From NCBI GenBank assembly GCA_946184125.1, contig CAMHEL010000004.1, positions 1 to 64,000 on the forward strand: 64,000 nucleotides of DNA, in the 5' to 3' direction. Every line of letters begins with the position of its first letter. Within the stretch, counting starts at the first letter, position 1. The DNA is from an uncultured Prevotellaceae bacterium (GTDB taxonomy: Bacteria; Bacteroidota; Bacteroidia; Bacteroidales; Bacteroidaceae). The notes under the pieces were generated by a model. The model was not told the origin of the DNA, searched no databases, and worked only from the letters and a program-made list of their open reading frames with translations. Both the position numbers and the translations under genes were made by a program. This document shows positions 15,001 through 21,646 of the stretch, one piece after another.

Positions 15001-16347
15001 ATGGGATCGCTCAACGATTATGAAATCATCACCGACTCGCGCGATATCGTCGGCGTGTTCGACCGCAAGGGCATCTGCCACGGCATGGCACACATCAGTT
15101 ACGACAGCGACACCCAGAGCTCATTGCTCTACCTCACTGTCTATAACGACACGACGAATATCGGACAGCTCTACTTCAAGCTATGGCACTACGCCACCGG
15201 CAAGGAAATGCTGCTGACCAACTACGACAACATCACCTTTGCCACATCCAAGCTCTATGGCAGCAAGAACCAGCCATGCATGTTCTATGCCGACAACCAA
15301 TATGTGCAGACGCTCAATCTCAAGCAAGGATGGAACTGGGTGTCGTTCAATGTCTACAACAAGAACACCTTCGACAACCTCGACGGCCTTCTCAACGGAT
15401 TCCCATGGAAGAATGGCGACATCGTGACGCTGTTATCAGATGGGGGAGGTAATGATCCCACTGGCAAGAACAATGACCTCACCCTCATCTATGTGGACGA
15501 CCATTGGAAGATTTCCGGCAATATCACCGACAATAAGTTGCCCGTCCTACCCATGAACTCCTATGCAGTGAGGGTTCAGGAAGACATCACGGTGCAACTC
15601 TCGGGCTACATCCTTAAGAGCACCGACGACCGCACCATCTTCGTCGACAATGGCTGGAACAGTATTGGCTATACGCCGATGATGAACCTTCCTGTGGAGA
15701 CCGCGCTGACAGACTACCACAGTTATGCGAAGGATGGCGACATCATCAAGAGCCATGACGAGTTTGCCGTATTCAACGCCGATTCCACAGGTAATGGGCG
15801 CTGGGAGGGCAACCTCAAGTACATGCGCCCAGGCGAAGGCTATATGCTCTTCCATCAGGACGACACCGAGGTGGAGTTCGTCTATCCATTCTTCGAACCG
15901 GGCAGCATATTCATCGACGAGAACTATAAGGCACCGGCCGTCCGCGTCAGCGGATTACCCTCTACGATGTCGCTGACAGCTATCGCCGACGGCATCACCC
16001 TTGAGCCCGGCGACCGTCTGCTGGCATACGCCGACGGTGAGCTGAGAGGAGCCTCGCCGATGTCGGCAGACAGCCTGTTCTTTGTCAGTATCAGCGGCGA
16101 CCGCCAGCAAGGCCTCACCTTCGCCATCGAACGCGAGGGAGAAATCATCGCCACCACACCCGAACTGATGACGTTCAAGACGAATGCCGTGGTAGGTAAG
16201 CCCGCCTTGCCCACTCGCATCGCATTCAATAGAACGGTCGACAGCACCGAGCGCGGATGGTACACCCTCGAGGGTATCAAGCTGCCCAGCCGTCCTACAA
16301 AGAAAGGCATCTATATCTACAACGGAAAGAAAAGAGTCGTGGAATAA
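6091..16347 (+). CDS. Giant (3418 aa) secreted multidomain surface protein: FnIII-like, carboxypeptidase-regulatory-like, two LamG-like, BACON-like and 'GWNWVS' segments, C-terminal GIYIYNGKK tail
   Basis: Signal peptide MKRTFKSRWVVAMLLSFWAMFIPLTAMA; 'LLEGYVRFVDGTGIPGLTITVTD' (CarboxypepD_reg-like); 'KNKDEDYTLMFWFRTTEEGRGALISNG...DDAWHHYAMTVNRARNVANIYMDRTL...GNLDEICLFGQAL' (LamG); 'LNLKQGWNWVSFNVYN'; ends 'GWYTLEGIKLPSRPTKKGIYIYNGKKRVVE'. Confidence 0.85.
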   Translation: MSRMKRTFKSRWVVAMLLSFWAMFIPLTAMADCYEEQASNYQVFLSGTDQVTIKVPIFDKGGYDSWVRNGRLFYSVAGESGETMLLFWGVNDGEDDKDIDPSEYTSNRDDWKNYGSDYVYGHLKTSAGGTVYCKIEVDNSEVALEKNKVRREKIYTHSGDNYWVSARWVVPENVRGKKVTFSWKVRRSGHLRYKDNVKGLEDFPITMPDSPPSLDISVSRPIITRENVGKIMVPWIIGTNKVQKVETVYYDIDNKEVTETLPDTTKMGMIPIDAVKPHRSFYIKVDYYNSEGNLVKGKMSTPQSMPMIHAPKNFIATPQNDGTGSVLLSWEMDCLNDEDLIDGDVFEIQRSVTGNEEDYTSLGQEVFDINNSEYSFVDSTLLESFTPSSITEFGKFPTVRYRIRRGATAYWGWKNNPTMATTSASLGTMNLLYPIDAKSELTNKDERTVKVTWNYRSNDPEHWYVWDNRAKMLLTVYMRNQDDQLVDSTVYTLTEKEIREKTKTLNLLRPCIKYDVKLSILDEDTPVGKGGYFSIKSIKDWNTLCRYTLEGGNTGGMVVSLECDLNLVNDDPGSLLGSEEHPFMGIFEGNGHAFNPNDIPRSRPSLFFFASTENATIRNLIVNANFTNRVILSGMVASATNTIIEKCVVNVSFEKFKLASGMVVQGNNVTIKNCLVNVLALKTDDFFNFGGYFITGENCHVINSVLAFQMNVINASNNSQFYAINIGGSCSPDNCYTYSADKSINSTQSTTMYRGRPISSSLLGEYWTTSSTAPNVYPKISNSIEYVFERFSSLVVEGPTYYYEISGKVLKGLEARQLQSSVVLTWDLDGGAVDYCQVLRKTVGGTKFDIIAPEVIGTSYEDKDVSPLEKYEYFVRSAVNCEGTHFEYTDTITGSCKDTGLLEGYVRFVDGTGIPGLTITVTDSEDNLAGTTETDDKGYYKVDNLSYKGQRKIYYTVAVVSTSSLAFEKDKKANTISFDDSSNHCILEDFTVVSGYRFSGYVMYDGTSIPVPGVNFSVNGHDVYASTGDLLETDHSGKFSFYVIGNQQTTIVSKKDGHIFVNNGKYEHYFTDKLSEVHFYDATKVKLVGRMAGGDIQGDLPLDNSLSRNNLGTDLEMVLTLEGDNTSSLVYDNLNPLLTERDTVFVNGHKSSKAEHVTKVHFYRKRMVVNPDETTGEFTLMLPPVKWKVLQAYCNGYGTLFQDGKASEVVDLTDSLTLHTDNYNGSWQDIDGINVTNPNVRYNGIYKCIYHAPIELRYTQLNYDNFDYLGDKNYTAYNQGGDKEIVPLAYNDTVKVKVNNVVKEQVLTKYTFGHPVFNINRPYAFQLSAQERYYWNNNQRSDTIDVVKLNGGTVTIHNSMESSTHSEKVELDSEGIGYVNLKASQISYNLTSNDALRNVTMTLEINGLTCEAEPIEAYILNLYAIPGAKDILNSEKPTLVDILRDPPGGGSYATLSKGSTLKYSYTMDMKWSAGITLDLSSGTGMNNYYGVTTTSPPGGFGPSYGVIQDAKNETAYSNDFTFNGSGSRAYNYTMTATEDIKTSTGGTMVGAPADLYIGVVQNNIVTPAVAIRAVSDSVFQQMVGLLAGGVLPTGDKAKSGRMAEIARGTDKKGNVYHLVRNETLSMGANITSSFIHSQKNILGQIIPELFEQCRSLMFIGTEAEAQKLANSTKKNVYLSLVAPTDSAFAVMNMWKGNPIIYTLKDHHDSKNHKDGMSYVIVKPENYKDTSLEIDEVQKYCGIMYEWIKMIQRNEEEKLAANELVRNFDVDGGSSTTYAENFESQYANTFSTTAPLGISVDNYFSSSGDSYSGGDIVLNAANSFGKVFGPFIVKLLGKIMSSNTVEANGSKDINKGRYTTEVNFTGSRVKFLIYPTLSYSVTPKNTKTETYNRKESFSISMNSASHLNFDVYRTKVMKNDKIKPQDELDVFTNQNMLDQESYEKAFLNRHFNLDNMEEDFYRSPRGFVYRTRGGATAQPWENQRSTIFYNPGTEIDAKTLKIENPKITLDKQSVSGVPFGEPAVFKIYLTNESEAPNAVTYGLSYYTLFLDDSSNPHGAKLMIDGVPLSNDGRSIYAPFGAVTEKTLEVYAGKEFDYENLQIGVMSKGDANIRELVKFDVHFLHTAGPVNISVPGDRWVMNTDAPSNVKGYYLPVKIDGFDRKQPNFDHIEFQYKETARGDDHWTNQCSFYASDTLMAKASGAKAMIPENGYIDTEFYGEQIIMEKAYDLRAVLFIRNGTGFITSTSKVISGIKDTRRPQIFGTPTPSDGVLDIGENIVFDFTEAIEYNYIDHNTDFEVKGEVNNDNIAETVAIDFQGKGSVESEAERNFTGKDLTVSMMVYPKATGEGMPLFSHGKDNKRLQLWLTDDMKLKAVVNEVDNKYISSSPIGSGGFQQVAMVIQQPESNKEPWKLTLYNGGKPIGTFKMDEPYTGSGRLIFGRTNEENRHDQDCRYYTGRMMEARVWYRALTPSQINSYGEKRLTGYEMGLVDYYPMNEGQGNYATDHAQGAHAQIIDASWAIPRTMSLHLDFSDRGMALKKNALKRNKDEDYTLMFWFRTTEEGRGALISNGAGYADDVEAENQFFIGFEGSQLVYRSNGMQIDIPGDYSDDAWHHYAMTVNRARNVANIYMDRTLRATFAADTLGGIIDGYPLLGGTLHMSKKDSLVADTHNWLRGNLDEICLFGQALPLTLISNFSMKCPHGDEAGLLAYLGFNRQELQSDNTFKTVPYEYSQVIYTDREGNVRYVEDPVTKKPTNIPVRDYLFADTVSHAKVLAHIDQEMGAPVRPYEELKNLNFSFVARDNQLLVSIDEPTEYINKRNVYVTVRNIADLNGNSMASPSTMSCFVDCNPLRWSEKTISTYMLYGYSNTYRTSIKNVSGTTHTYKITNCPKWLTVSSPTNTIGPRGEESIVFTINENLNAGTYDEIIYLTDENGLAEPLAFNIEVYDNEPEWTVSNHLRQFSMNIIGRVVMGSLNDYEIITDSRDIVGVFDRKGICHGMAHISYDSDTQSSLLYLTVYNDTTNIGQLYFKLWHYATGKEMLLTNYDNITFATSKLYGSKNQPCMFYADNQYVQTLNLKQGWNWVSFNVYNKNTFDNLDGLLNGFPWKNGDIVTLLSDGGGNDPTGKNNDLTLIYVDDHWKISGNITDNKLPVLPMNSYAVRVQEDITVQLSGYILKSTDDRTIFVDNGWNSIGYTPMMNLPVETALTDYHSYAKDGDIIKSHDEFAVFNADSTGNGRWEGNLKYMRPGEGYMLFHQDDTEVEFVYPFFEPGSIFIDENYKAPAVRVSGLPSTMSLTAIADGITLEPGDRLLAYADGELRGASPMSADSLFFVSISGDRQQGLTFAIEREGEIIATTPELMTFKTNAVVGKPALPTRIAFNRTVDSTERGWYTLEGIKLPSRPTKKGIYIYNGKKRVVE

Positions 16348-16371
16348 TCAAAACAAAACGTTTTAGAATAA

Positions 16372-17199
16372 ATGAAGAACTATCGTATTTTCAATATCAT
16401 CCTGCTTGCAGCCCTCACTTTTATGTGGGGCTGCGGCTCGGATGATGACAATTTTGAAACACCAGAGCCAGAGCCCGGAAAGGGACTGACATGGACCAAG
16501 ACCGAAGGAACTCCCGACTGGAATATCGACTGGTCGGGCGATGATGCTCCTCCCAACTGGACAGACCCCAACCCAGGCAAGTATGAGACATGGATGATTC
16601 TCATGGTGAGGTTGGAGCCTGAGTTGGCAAAGTACTCCACCGAAGACGACATGATGGCTGTGTTCATCAATGGCGAGTTGCGTGCTTTGTCGCATCCTTC
16701 TGTTGCGAAGGGCGACGAGAAGGGCGAGGTGGCCTTCATCCTGAAAGTCTATGGTAACGAGGCTTCCGACAAGCGCTATACCATGAGCCTGTCGTATTAC
16801 AACTACAAGTTGCACCAGACTTTCACCCTCACCGGAGAGCAGATGTTTGTAGCAGAATTCGTATATGGTGTCAACGAGACCTACATGCCCCCACTGCTGT
16901 CAAGCTGCAAAAGATATTCTACGCAAATGTACCTCACCTTCCAGATACCAGAGAGGGTGCAGGAGGTAGTGCATCCAGCACAAGGCGACCTCATCGCCGT
17001 GATGGTGGGCAACGAGTGCCGTGGCCTCGTCAGCCTCAACGAAAAACTGTTCGCCACACCCTATTCGCTTTATGTCTATGGGCATGAGGGCGAAACGGCC
17101 AACCTCTTCTATTACAATGCCAAGGAGAAAGTGATTTGGAAGATGAACGAGAACATCAAGATTATATCGGGGTCGATGGTCCTCAATGTCGACCCTTGA
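16372..17199 (+). CDS. Lipoprotein built from two copies of a module that also appears in the giant protein
   Basis: Lipobox MKNYRIFNIILLAALTFMWGCGSDDD; two segments of the form 'MMAVFINGELRAL...' and 'LIAVMVGNECRGL...'. Starts 24 bp after the giant gene stop. Confidence 0.75.
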   Translation: MKNYRIFNIILLAALTFMWGCGSDDDNFETPEPEPGKGLTWTKTEGTPDWNIDWSGDDAPPNWTDPNPGKYETWMILMVRLEPELAKYSTEDDMMAVFINGELRALSHPSVAKGDEKGEVAFILKVYGNEASDKRYTMSLSYYNYKLHQTFTLTGEQMFVAEFVYGVNETYMPPLLSSCKRYSTQMYLTFQIPERVQEVVHPAQGDLIAVMVGNECRGLVSLNEKLFATPYSLYVYGHEGETANLFYYNAKEKVIWKMNENIKIISGSMVLNVDP

Positions 17200-17243
17200 T
17201 ACGGCTTGTGTAAAATAAAGAACAACGATAGAACACATTTTAA

Positions 17244-18323
17244 ATGAAGAAATTATCTTTGGTTGTGGCCATGACGTTTGCAGTCATCTGTGCTGATGCC
17301 CAGCCCAACTACCATTTCGATGTGAACAACGACGGCGAGGTGAACGTGACCGATGTGATGCTCGTCGTGGAGAGTGTGCTGGGTAAGCAACCCAGCTACC
17401 GCCCCATCACCGTGAGGGTGTCGGAACGCCCGCTCACCCACCCCACTTCAGCCAAAGTGGGAGCACGGCGAGCACCAACCATCACCACCAGCTCACTCGA
17501 GACGTTCTACCTCAACATGATGTACCAATTCCGGAACCGCTGGAGAAGTTCTGACCGCAGTGAGACGAAGAAGACTGCCGACGGCACTTTTGAGAACAAT
17601 GGCAGCTGGCCATCAAATGCACCGGATGAAAGTACCGTTCATGTTTTCGCCTATAAAACATCCTACAAGGCCAACGAACAACCCTTCGTGCTGGATGGCG
17701 GTAACCCTTATCTGCAAATCAGCACCGAGGAGAGTTCCAGCGACCAGTGCGATGTGCTCGTGGCGAAGACGGATGCCATTTACGACGAATGCCATGGGGT
17801 CATCGACCTCACGTTCGACCATATCTGTGCAGCCCTGCAATTCTCCGTCATCAAGTCTTCAAGCCTCGAAAACCAGCAAGTCGAGGTCAACGAGATTGTG
17901 CTCCATCAGGTCAAGAAAAACGGCAAGTATATGTTGATGGATGGCACATGGAGCGACATCGGAACATACCGCGATTTCACCCTTCAGGCTTATCAGGCTG
18001 GAACAGCAAATGCCATCACCGTGAGCAGCACCGAGGAGACCCTTCTCGCCAAGAATGCCGACGACTTGTTGTTTCTCATTCCACAGCCTCTCAATCCCAT
18101 GACGAAGGGAACACCCATCGCTGATGCAGATGCCGAAAACAAGTCGTATATCGAGATCAGATGCAAGATATACGACAGCAGCCAATACTATGTGGGTTCG
18201 GCCACCAACTATGGCTCCGTCTATCTCCCATTCGGTGTTAATCTGTCTGCCGGGCACGTTCACCCCTTTGTCATCAACATCGGCACAGCCATTCGTGACG
18301 CCAACGGCAACAAGGTGATTTAA
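17244..18323 (+). CDS. Secreted protein with one N-terminal dockerin-like calcium-binding repeat and a fimbrillin-like body
   Basis: 'YHFDVNNDGEVNVTDVMLVVESVLGKQ' (dockerin type I-like); fimbrillin-like 'GVIDLTFDHICAALQFSVIKS' and 'GSVYLPFGVNLSAGHVHPFVINIGT'. Confidence 0.65.
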   Translation: MKKLSLVVAMTFAVICADAQPNYHFDVNNDGEVNVTDVMLVVESVLGKQPSYRPITVRVSERPLTHPTSAKVGARRAPTITTSSLETFYLNMMYQFRNRWRSSDRSETKKTADGTFENNGSWPSNAPDESTVHVFAYKTSYKANEQPFVLDGGNPYLQISTEESSSDQCDVLVAKTDAIYDECHGVIDLTFDHICAALQFSVIKSSSLENQQVEVNEIVLHQVKKNGKYMLMDGTWSDIGTYRDFTLQAYQAGTANAITVSSTEETLLAKNADDLLFLIPQPLNPMTKGTPIADADAENKSYIEIRCKIYDSSQYYVGSATNYGSVYLPFGVNLSAGHVHPFVINIGTAIRDANGNKVI

Positions 18324-18334
18324 ACTGTCATATA

Positions 18335-18559
18335 ATGAGAAACAAGAATTATTCCAACCTGAAAAATATGAGATATTACGTCCCCCCTCAGTCAGAGCCA
18401 TTATTGCTGAATACGAACGCACCCATCTTGCAGGACAATGTAGGCACCCCCAACGGCAGTTACTTCGTCAACGACCTGCAAAGAGACATCACCTCGACGA
18501 CCATCGGTGGCGATGATGCCAATTCCACTGGTTTCGACACGTCGCTTTGGGATGAGTGA
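18335..18559 (+). CDS. Small 74-aa protein ending '...GGDDANSTGFDTSLWDE', last gene of the giant-protein operon
   Basis: Same strand, 11 bp after the fimbrillin-like gene and followed by a hairpin terminator; 'YYVPPQSEPLLLNTNAPILQDN' head and acidic W-D-E tail. An alternative start is Met12 at 18368. Confidence 0.6.
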   Translation: MRNKNYSNLKNMRYYVPPQSEPLLLNTNAPILQDNVGTPNGSYFVNDLQRDITSTTIGGDDANSTGFDTSLWDE

Positions 18560-18580
18560 CCATACTGCGGGCGATATAAT

Positions 18581-18606
18581 AAGGTGCGACAGAAATGCCG
18601 CACCTT
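18581..18606 (+). terminator. Hairpin terminator of the giant-protein operon
   Basis: AAGGTGCG / CGCACCTT, 10-nt loop, short T run. A second inverted repeat TCATCCTTGA/TCAAGGATGA follows at 18619-18650. Confidence 0.6.
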
Positions 18607-18662
18607 TTTGATGGAGATTCATCCTTGAGAAACACCTTTTTCAAGGATGATGCAGAATCCAT

Positions 18663-19595
18663 TTATAGGAAAAACAGCGATACGCCGATGCATGATATGA
18701 CGGCACCGATGACATTGCGGAGTGTGATGGGCTGATGGAAGAGCCATTTTGAGGGCAGGAGAATCAGGATGGGGGTGAGTGCCATGAGTGTGGATGCGAT
18801 GCCAGCTGCTGTGTATTGCACAGCCATGAGCGAGAAACCCACACCGATGAAAGGACCAGTGAAGACGGCCACCATCGTGGCAGCAAGTCCACGCTTGTCG
18901 TGAATGCTCGTAGCCATCGCTTTTGACTCGCCACGGGCAACGAGCCAGAGGGCGAAACAAGCCAAGCCTGCCACACAGCGAATCATGTTCGCGCCGAAAG
19001 GCAGGAAATCCTCCACATTAGGCAATACGGCAACATCTATATCGGCAGTGTAGTGGTCGACACCTATCTTGCTGAGCACCAATCCTACGCCCTGCCCCAT
19101 GCCTGCTCCGATGCCATAAAGCACCCCCTTGTGAGGAAGAGTGAGCGTCAGTTTCTTTTTCTCAGAACGCCCGAGCACCGAGATGGCAATACCTGTGAGT
19201 GTCACCACCATGGCGAGGACCGATTGTGCTGCGAGTGTCTGCCCCAGCATTCCCCATGCAGCAAAGGCAGCGAACATCGGCGCCAGCGTCATGAACAATT
19301 GTCCATAGCGCGAGCCGATGCTCAGGTAACAGTTGAAGAGGCACCAGTCGCCGAAGAAATAGCCCACCACGCCCGACAGTAACATCCATCCCCATGTGGC
19401 AGTGCCTGCATAGACAGGATAAGGGCTTCCCATCACCACCCACATCAGAATGGCGGAACAGAAGAGGGCCAATCCCATGCGCCAAACATTCATCACGAAG
19501 ACCCCCAGCCGGCGGCTCCCTATCTCACTCGCCAAAGCGGCCATCGTCCAGGAACATGCCACGCCAATGGAAATGATTTCTCCGAGGTATTTCAT
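18663..19595 (-). CDS. EamA/DMT superfamily transporter
   Basis: Ten-helix EamA-like hydrophobic profile, 'GWMLLSGVVGYFFGDWCLFNCYLSIGSRYGQL'; start assigned to MKYLGEII (19595). Confidence 0.75.
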   Translation of the reverse strand: MKYLGEIISIGVACSWTMAALASEIGSRRLGVFVMNVWRMGLALFCSAILMWVVMGSPYPVYAGTATWGWMLLSGVVGYFFGDWCLFNCYLSIGSRYGQLFMTLAPMFAAFAAWGMLGQTLAAQSVLAMVVTLTGIAISVLGRSEKKKLTLTLPHKGVLYGIGAGMGQGVGLVLSKIGVDHYTADIDVAVLPNVEDFLPFGANMIRCVAGLACFALWLVARGESKAMATSIHDKRGLAATMVAVFTGPFIGVGFSLMAVQYTAAGIASTLMALTPILILLPSKWLFHQPITLRNVIGAVISCIGVSLFFL

Positions 19596-19787
19596 ACAGG
19601 CTTTTCTAAGAGTTGGATTCTTGCTGCAAAAGTACAAAAATAGTTTGACAAAGCACCTTTTCCGCAAAGTTTGAGCATTTTTTCAAGAGAAAATCAGTAC
19701 TTTTGCAGAAGTGGTCATAACATCATTAAGATCCAGCTTACTCAACACCCCATCATTATAATATCAACAAAAAACTCTGAAATACAA

Positions 19788-20198
19788 ATGATTTGGCAGA
19801 CAGAAATCACGCTGAAACCTCTTCGCCGGGGCTTTCATTTGGTGACAGGCGACATCGTCAGCCAGTTGCCACCCCTCCCCAAGACAGGACTTCTCCATAT
19901 TTTCACGAAGCATACGAGTTGCGGATTGTGCCTCAATGAGAACTGCGACCCCGACGTGAGAGTCGACATGAAGACCATTTTCGACCGTCTTGTGCCTTCG
20001 CGAGCCGATTATGAGCATACATTGGAGGGAGAAGATGACATGCCCGCCCATGCCAAATCAGTGGTGAGCGGTGTCAGCCTGACCATCCCCATCACCGACC
20101 GCCGCCTGAATTTGGGCGTATGGCAAGGCATCTACCTATGTGAGTACCGCAACCACGGCGGCGCCAGGCGGATTGTGCTCACCGTCATGGGAGAATAA
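19788..20198 (+). CDS. YjbQ / UPF0047 family protein
   Basis: MIWQTEITLKPLRRGFHLVTGDI...GLLHIFTKHTSCGLCLNENCDPDVRVDM...LNLGVWQGIYLCEYRNHGGARRIVLTVMGE is characteristic of the family. Confidence 0.88.
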   Translation: MIWQTEITLKPLRRGFHLVTGDIVSQLPPLPKTGLLHIFTKHTSCGLCLNENCDPDVRVDMKTIFDRLVPSRADYEHTLEGEDDMPAHAKSVVSGVSLTIPITDRRLNLGVWQGIYLCEYRNHGGARRIVLTVMGE

Positions 20199-20255
20199 GA
20201 CGGGTCAGGGAAAATGATGGTGGTTTGCACCCACCAATTTTGATTACCTACTTAA

Positions 20256-20291
20256 AAATATAGGGAGGCGCAAAGGCGTCTCCCTATATTT
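20256..20291. terminator. Bidirectional terminator between convergent yjbQ and nqrF
   Basis: AAATATAGGGAG-gcgc / gcgt-CTCCCTATATTT, 16-bp stem with one G-U pair and AAAG loop, flanked by A and T runs. Confidence 0.8.
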
Positions 20292-20359
20292 ATAATGTCT
20301 CAAGGACGAACGGTGCTTATCTGAGCACCTGCTTTTCCGAGAATGTACTTACAGGATTT

Positions 20360-21628
20360 TTACCCGAAGTTGTCGAACATGATGGATTCGGGCTCTACTC
20401 CGAGCGAGTCGAGCATGCCCTGGACGGCTTTCGACATGGGGCCGGGACCGCACATGTAGTATTCGATGTCCTCGGGTGCCTCGTGGTCTTTGAGGTATGT
20501 CTCATACATCACCTGATGCACGAAGCCAGCAGTGTATTTCACGCCTGCCTCATCTGCAGCAGGGTCGGGACGGTCGAGAGCGAGGTGGAAGTGGAAGTTG
20601 GGGAACTCCTTCTCGAGCTCGAGGAAGTCATCGATGAAGAAGGCCTCGACGAGAGCACGTGCGCCATAGAAGAAGTGCATCTCACGGTCGCGTGTCTGCA
20701 GTGTCTTCGTCATGTGCATGATTTGTGCGCGCAGAGGCGCCATACCGGCACCACCACCGACCCATATCATCTCCTTCTTGGAGTCGAAGATGGGATGGAA
20801 GTCACCGTAAGGTCCGCTCATAATCACCTTGTCGCCCGGTTTGCGCGAGAAGATGTAGGAAGAAGCGATACCCGTGGGCACGTCCATGAATCCGACTTCA
20901 GGTTTGGGCTTGAACGGTGTGGTGGCGATACGCACGGTAAGCGTGATGCGGTCGCCCTCGGCGGGATAGTTAGCCATGGAGTAAGCCCTGATGGTGGCCT
21001 CCGGGTTGTGTGCCTTGAGAGAGAAGATGTTGAATCTCTCCCACGAGCCGATATATTCGGGTCCGATGTCGTCCTTGTCGAAGTCCTTGTCGTAGTCGAT
21101 GCAGTCGTAGGCAGGGATTTTAATCTGTGCGTAGGAGCCGGGTATGAAGTCCATGTGCTCTCCGGGAGGCAGTGCGACGATGAACTCCTTGATGAACGAC
21201 GACACGTTCTTGTTGGAGATGACGGTGCACTCCCACTCCTTGACGCCCAGCACACTTTCGGGCACTCTGATTTTGAGGTCGCCCTTCACCTTGCATTGGC
21301 ATCCCAGTCTCCAGTGGTCCTTGATTTCCTTGCGGGTGAAGTGTGGGCGCTCCGAGTCGAGGATTTCTCCCCCCCCCTCGAGCACCTGCACCTTGCACTG
21401 TCCGCATGAAGCCTTTCCGCCACAAGCCGAGGGAAGGAAGATGCCGTTCTCGTTGAGCGTCGTCATGAGGCTTGCCCCTTGTCCGACGGAGATGGTCTTG
21501 TCGCCATTGATGAGGATGTTGACATTGCCACTTGGCGAGAGGTAACGTTTCGCCACGAGCAGCAGGATGACCAACAGCAATATAATAACGAGGAAAACCC
21601 CGATGCTTGCTAAAATAAACTGAAACAT
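20360..21628 (-). CDS. nqrF: Na+-translocating NADH:quinone reductase subunit F
   Basis: 2Fe-2S motif 'CGGKASCGQCKV', FAD/NAD domain 'RAYSMANYP', 'GGGAGMAPLRAQIMHM', 'YYMCGPGPMSKAV'; last gene of nqrA-F. Confidence 0.95.
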   Translation of the reverse strand: MFQFILASIGVFLVIILLLVILLLVAKRYLSPSGNVNILINGDKTISVGQGASLMTTLNENGIFLPSACGGKASCGQCKVQVLEGGGEILDSERPHFTRKEIKDHWRLGCQCKVKGDLKIRVPESVLGVKEWECTVISNKNVSSFIKEFIVALPPGEHMDFIPGSYAQIKIPAYDCIDYDKDFDKDDIGPEYIGSWERFNIFSLKAHNPEATIRAYSMANYPAEGDRITLTVRIATTPFKPKPEVGFMDVPTGIASSYIFSRKPGDKVIMSGPYGDFHPIFDSKKEMIWVGGGAGMAPLRAQIMHMTKTLQTRDREMHFFYGARALVEAFFIDDFLELEKEFPNFHFHLALDRPDPAADEAGVKYTAGFVHQVMYETYLKDHEAPEDIEYYMCGPGPMSKAVQGMLDSLGVEPESIMFDNFG

Positions 21629-21646
21629 AATCTATCGTCCTCCTTT

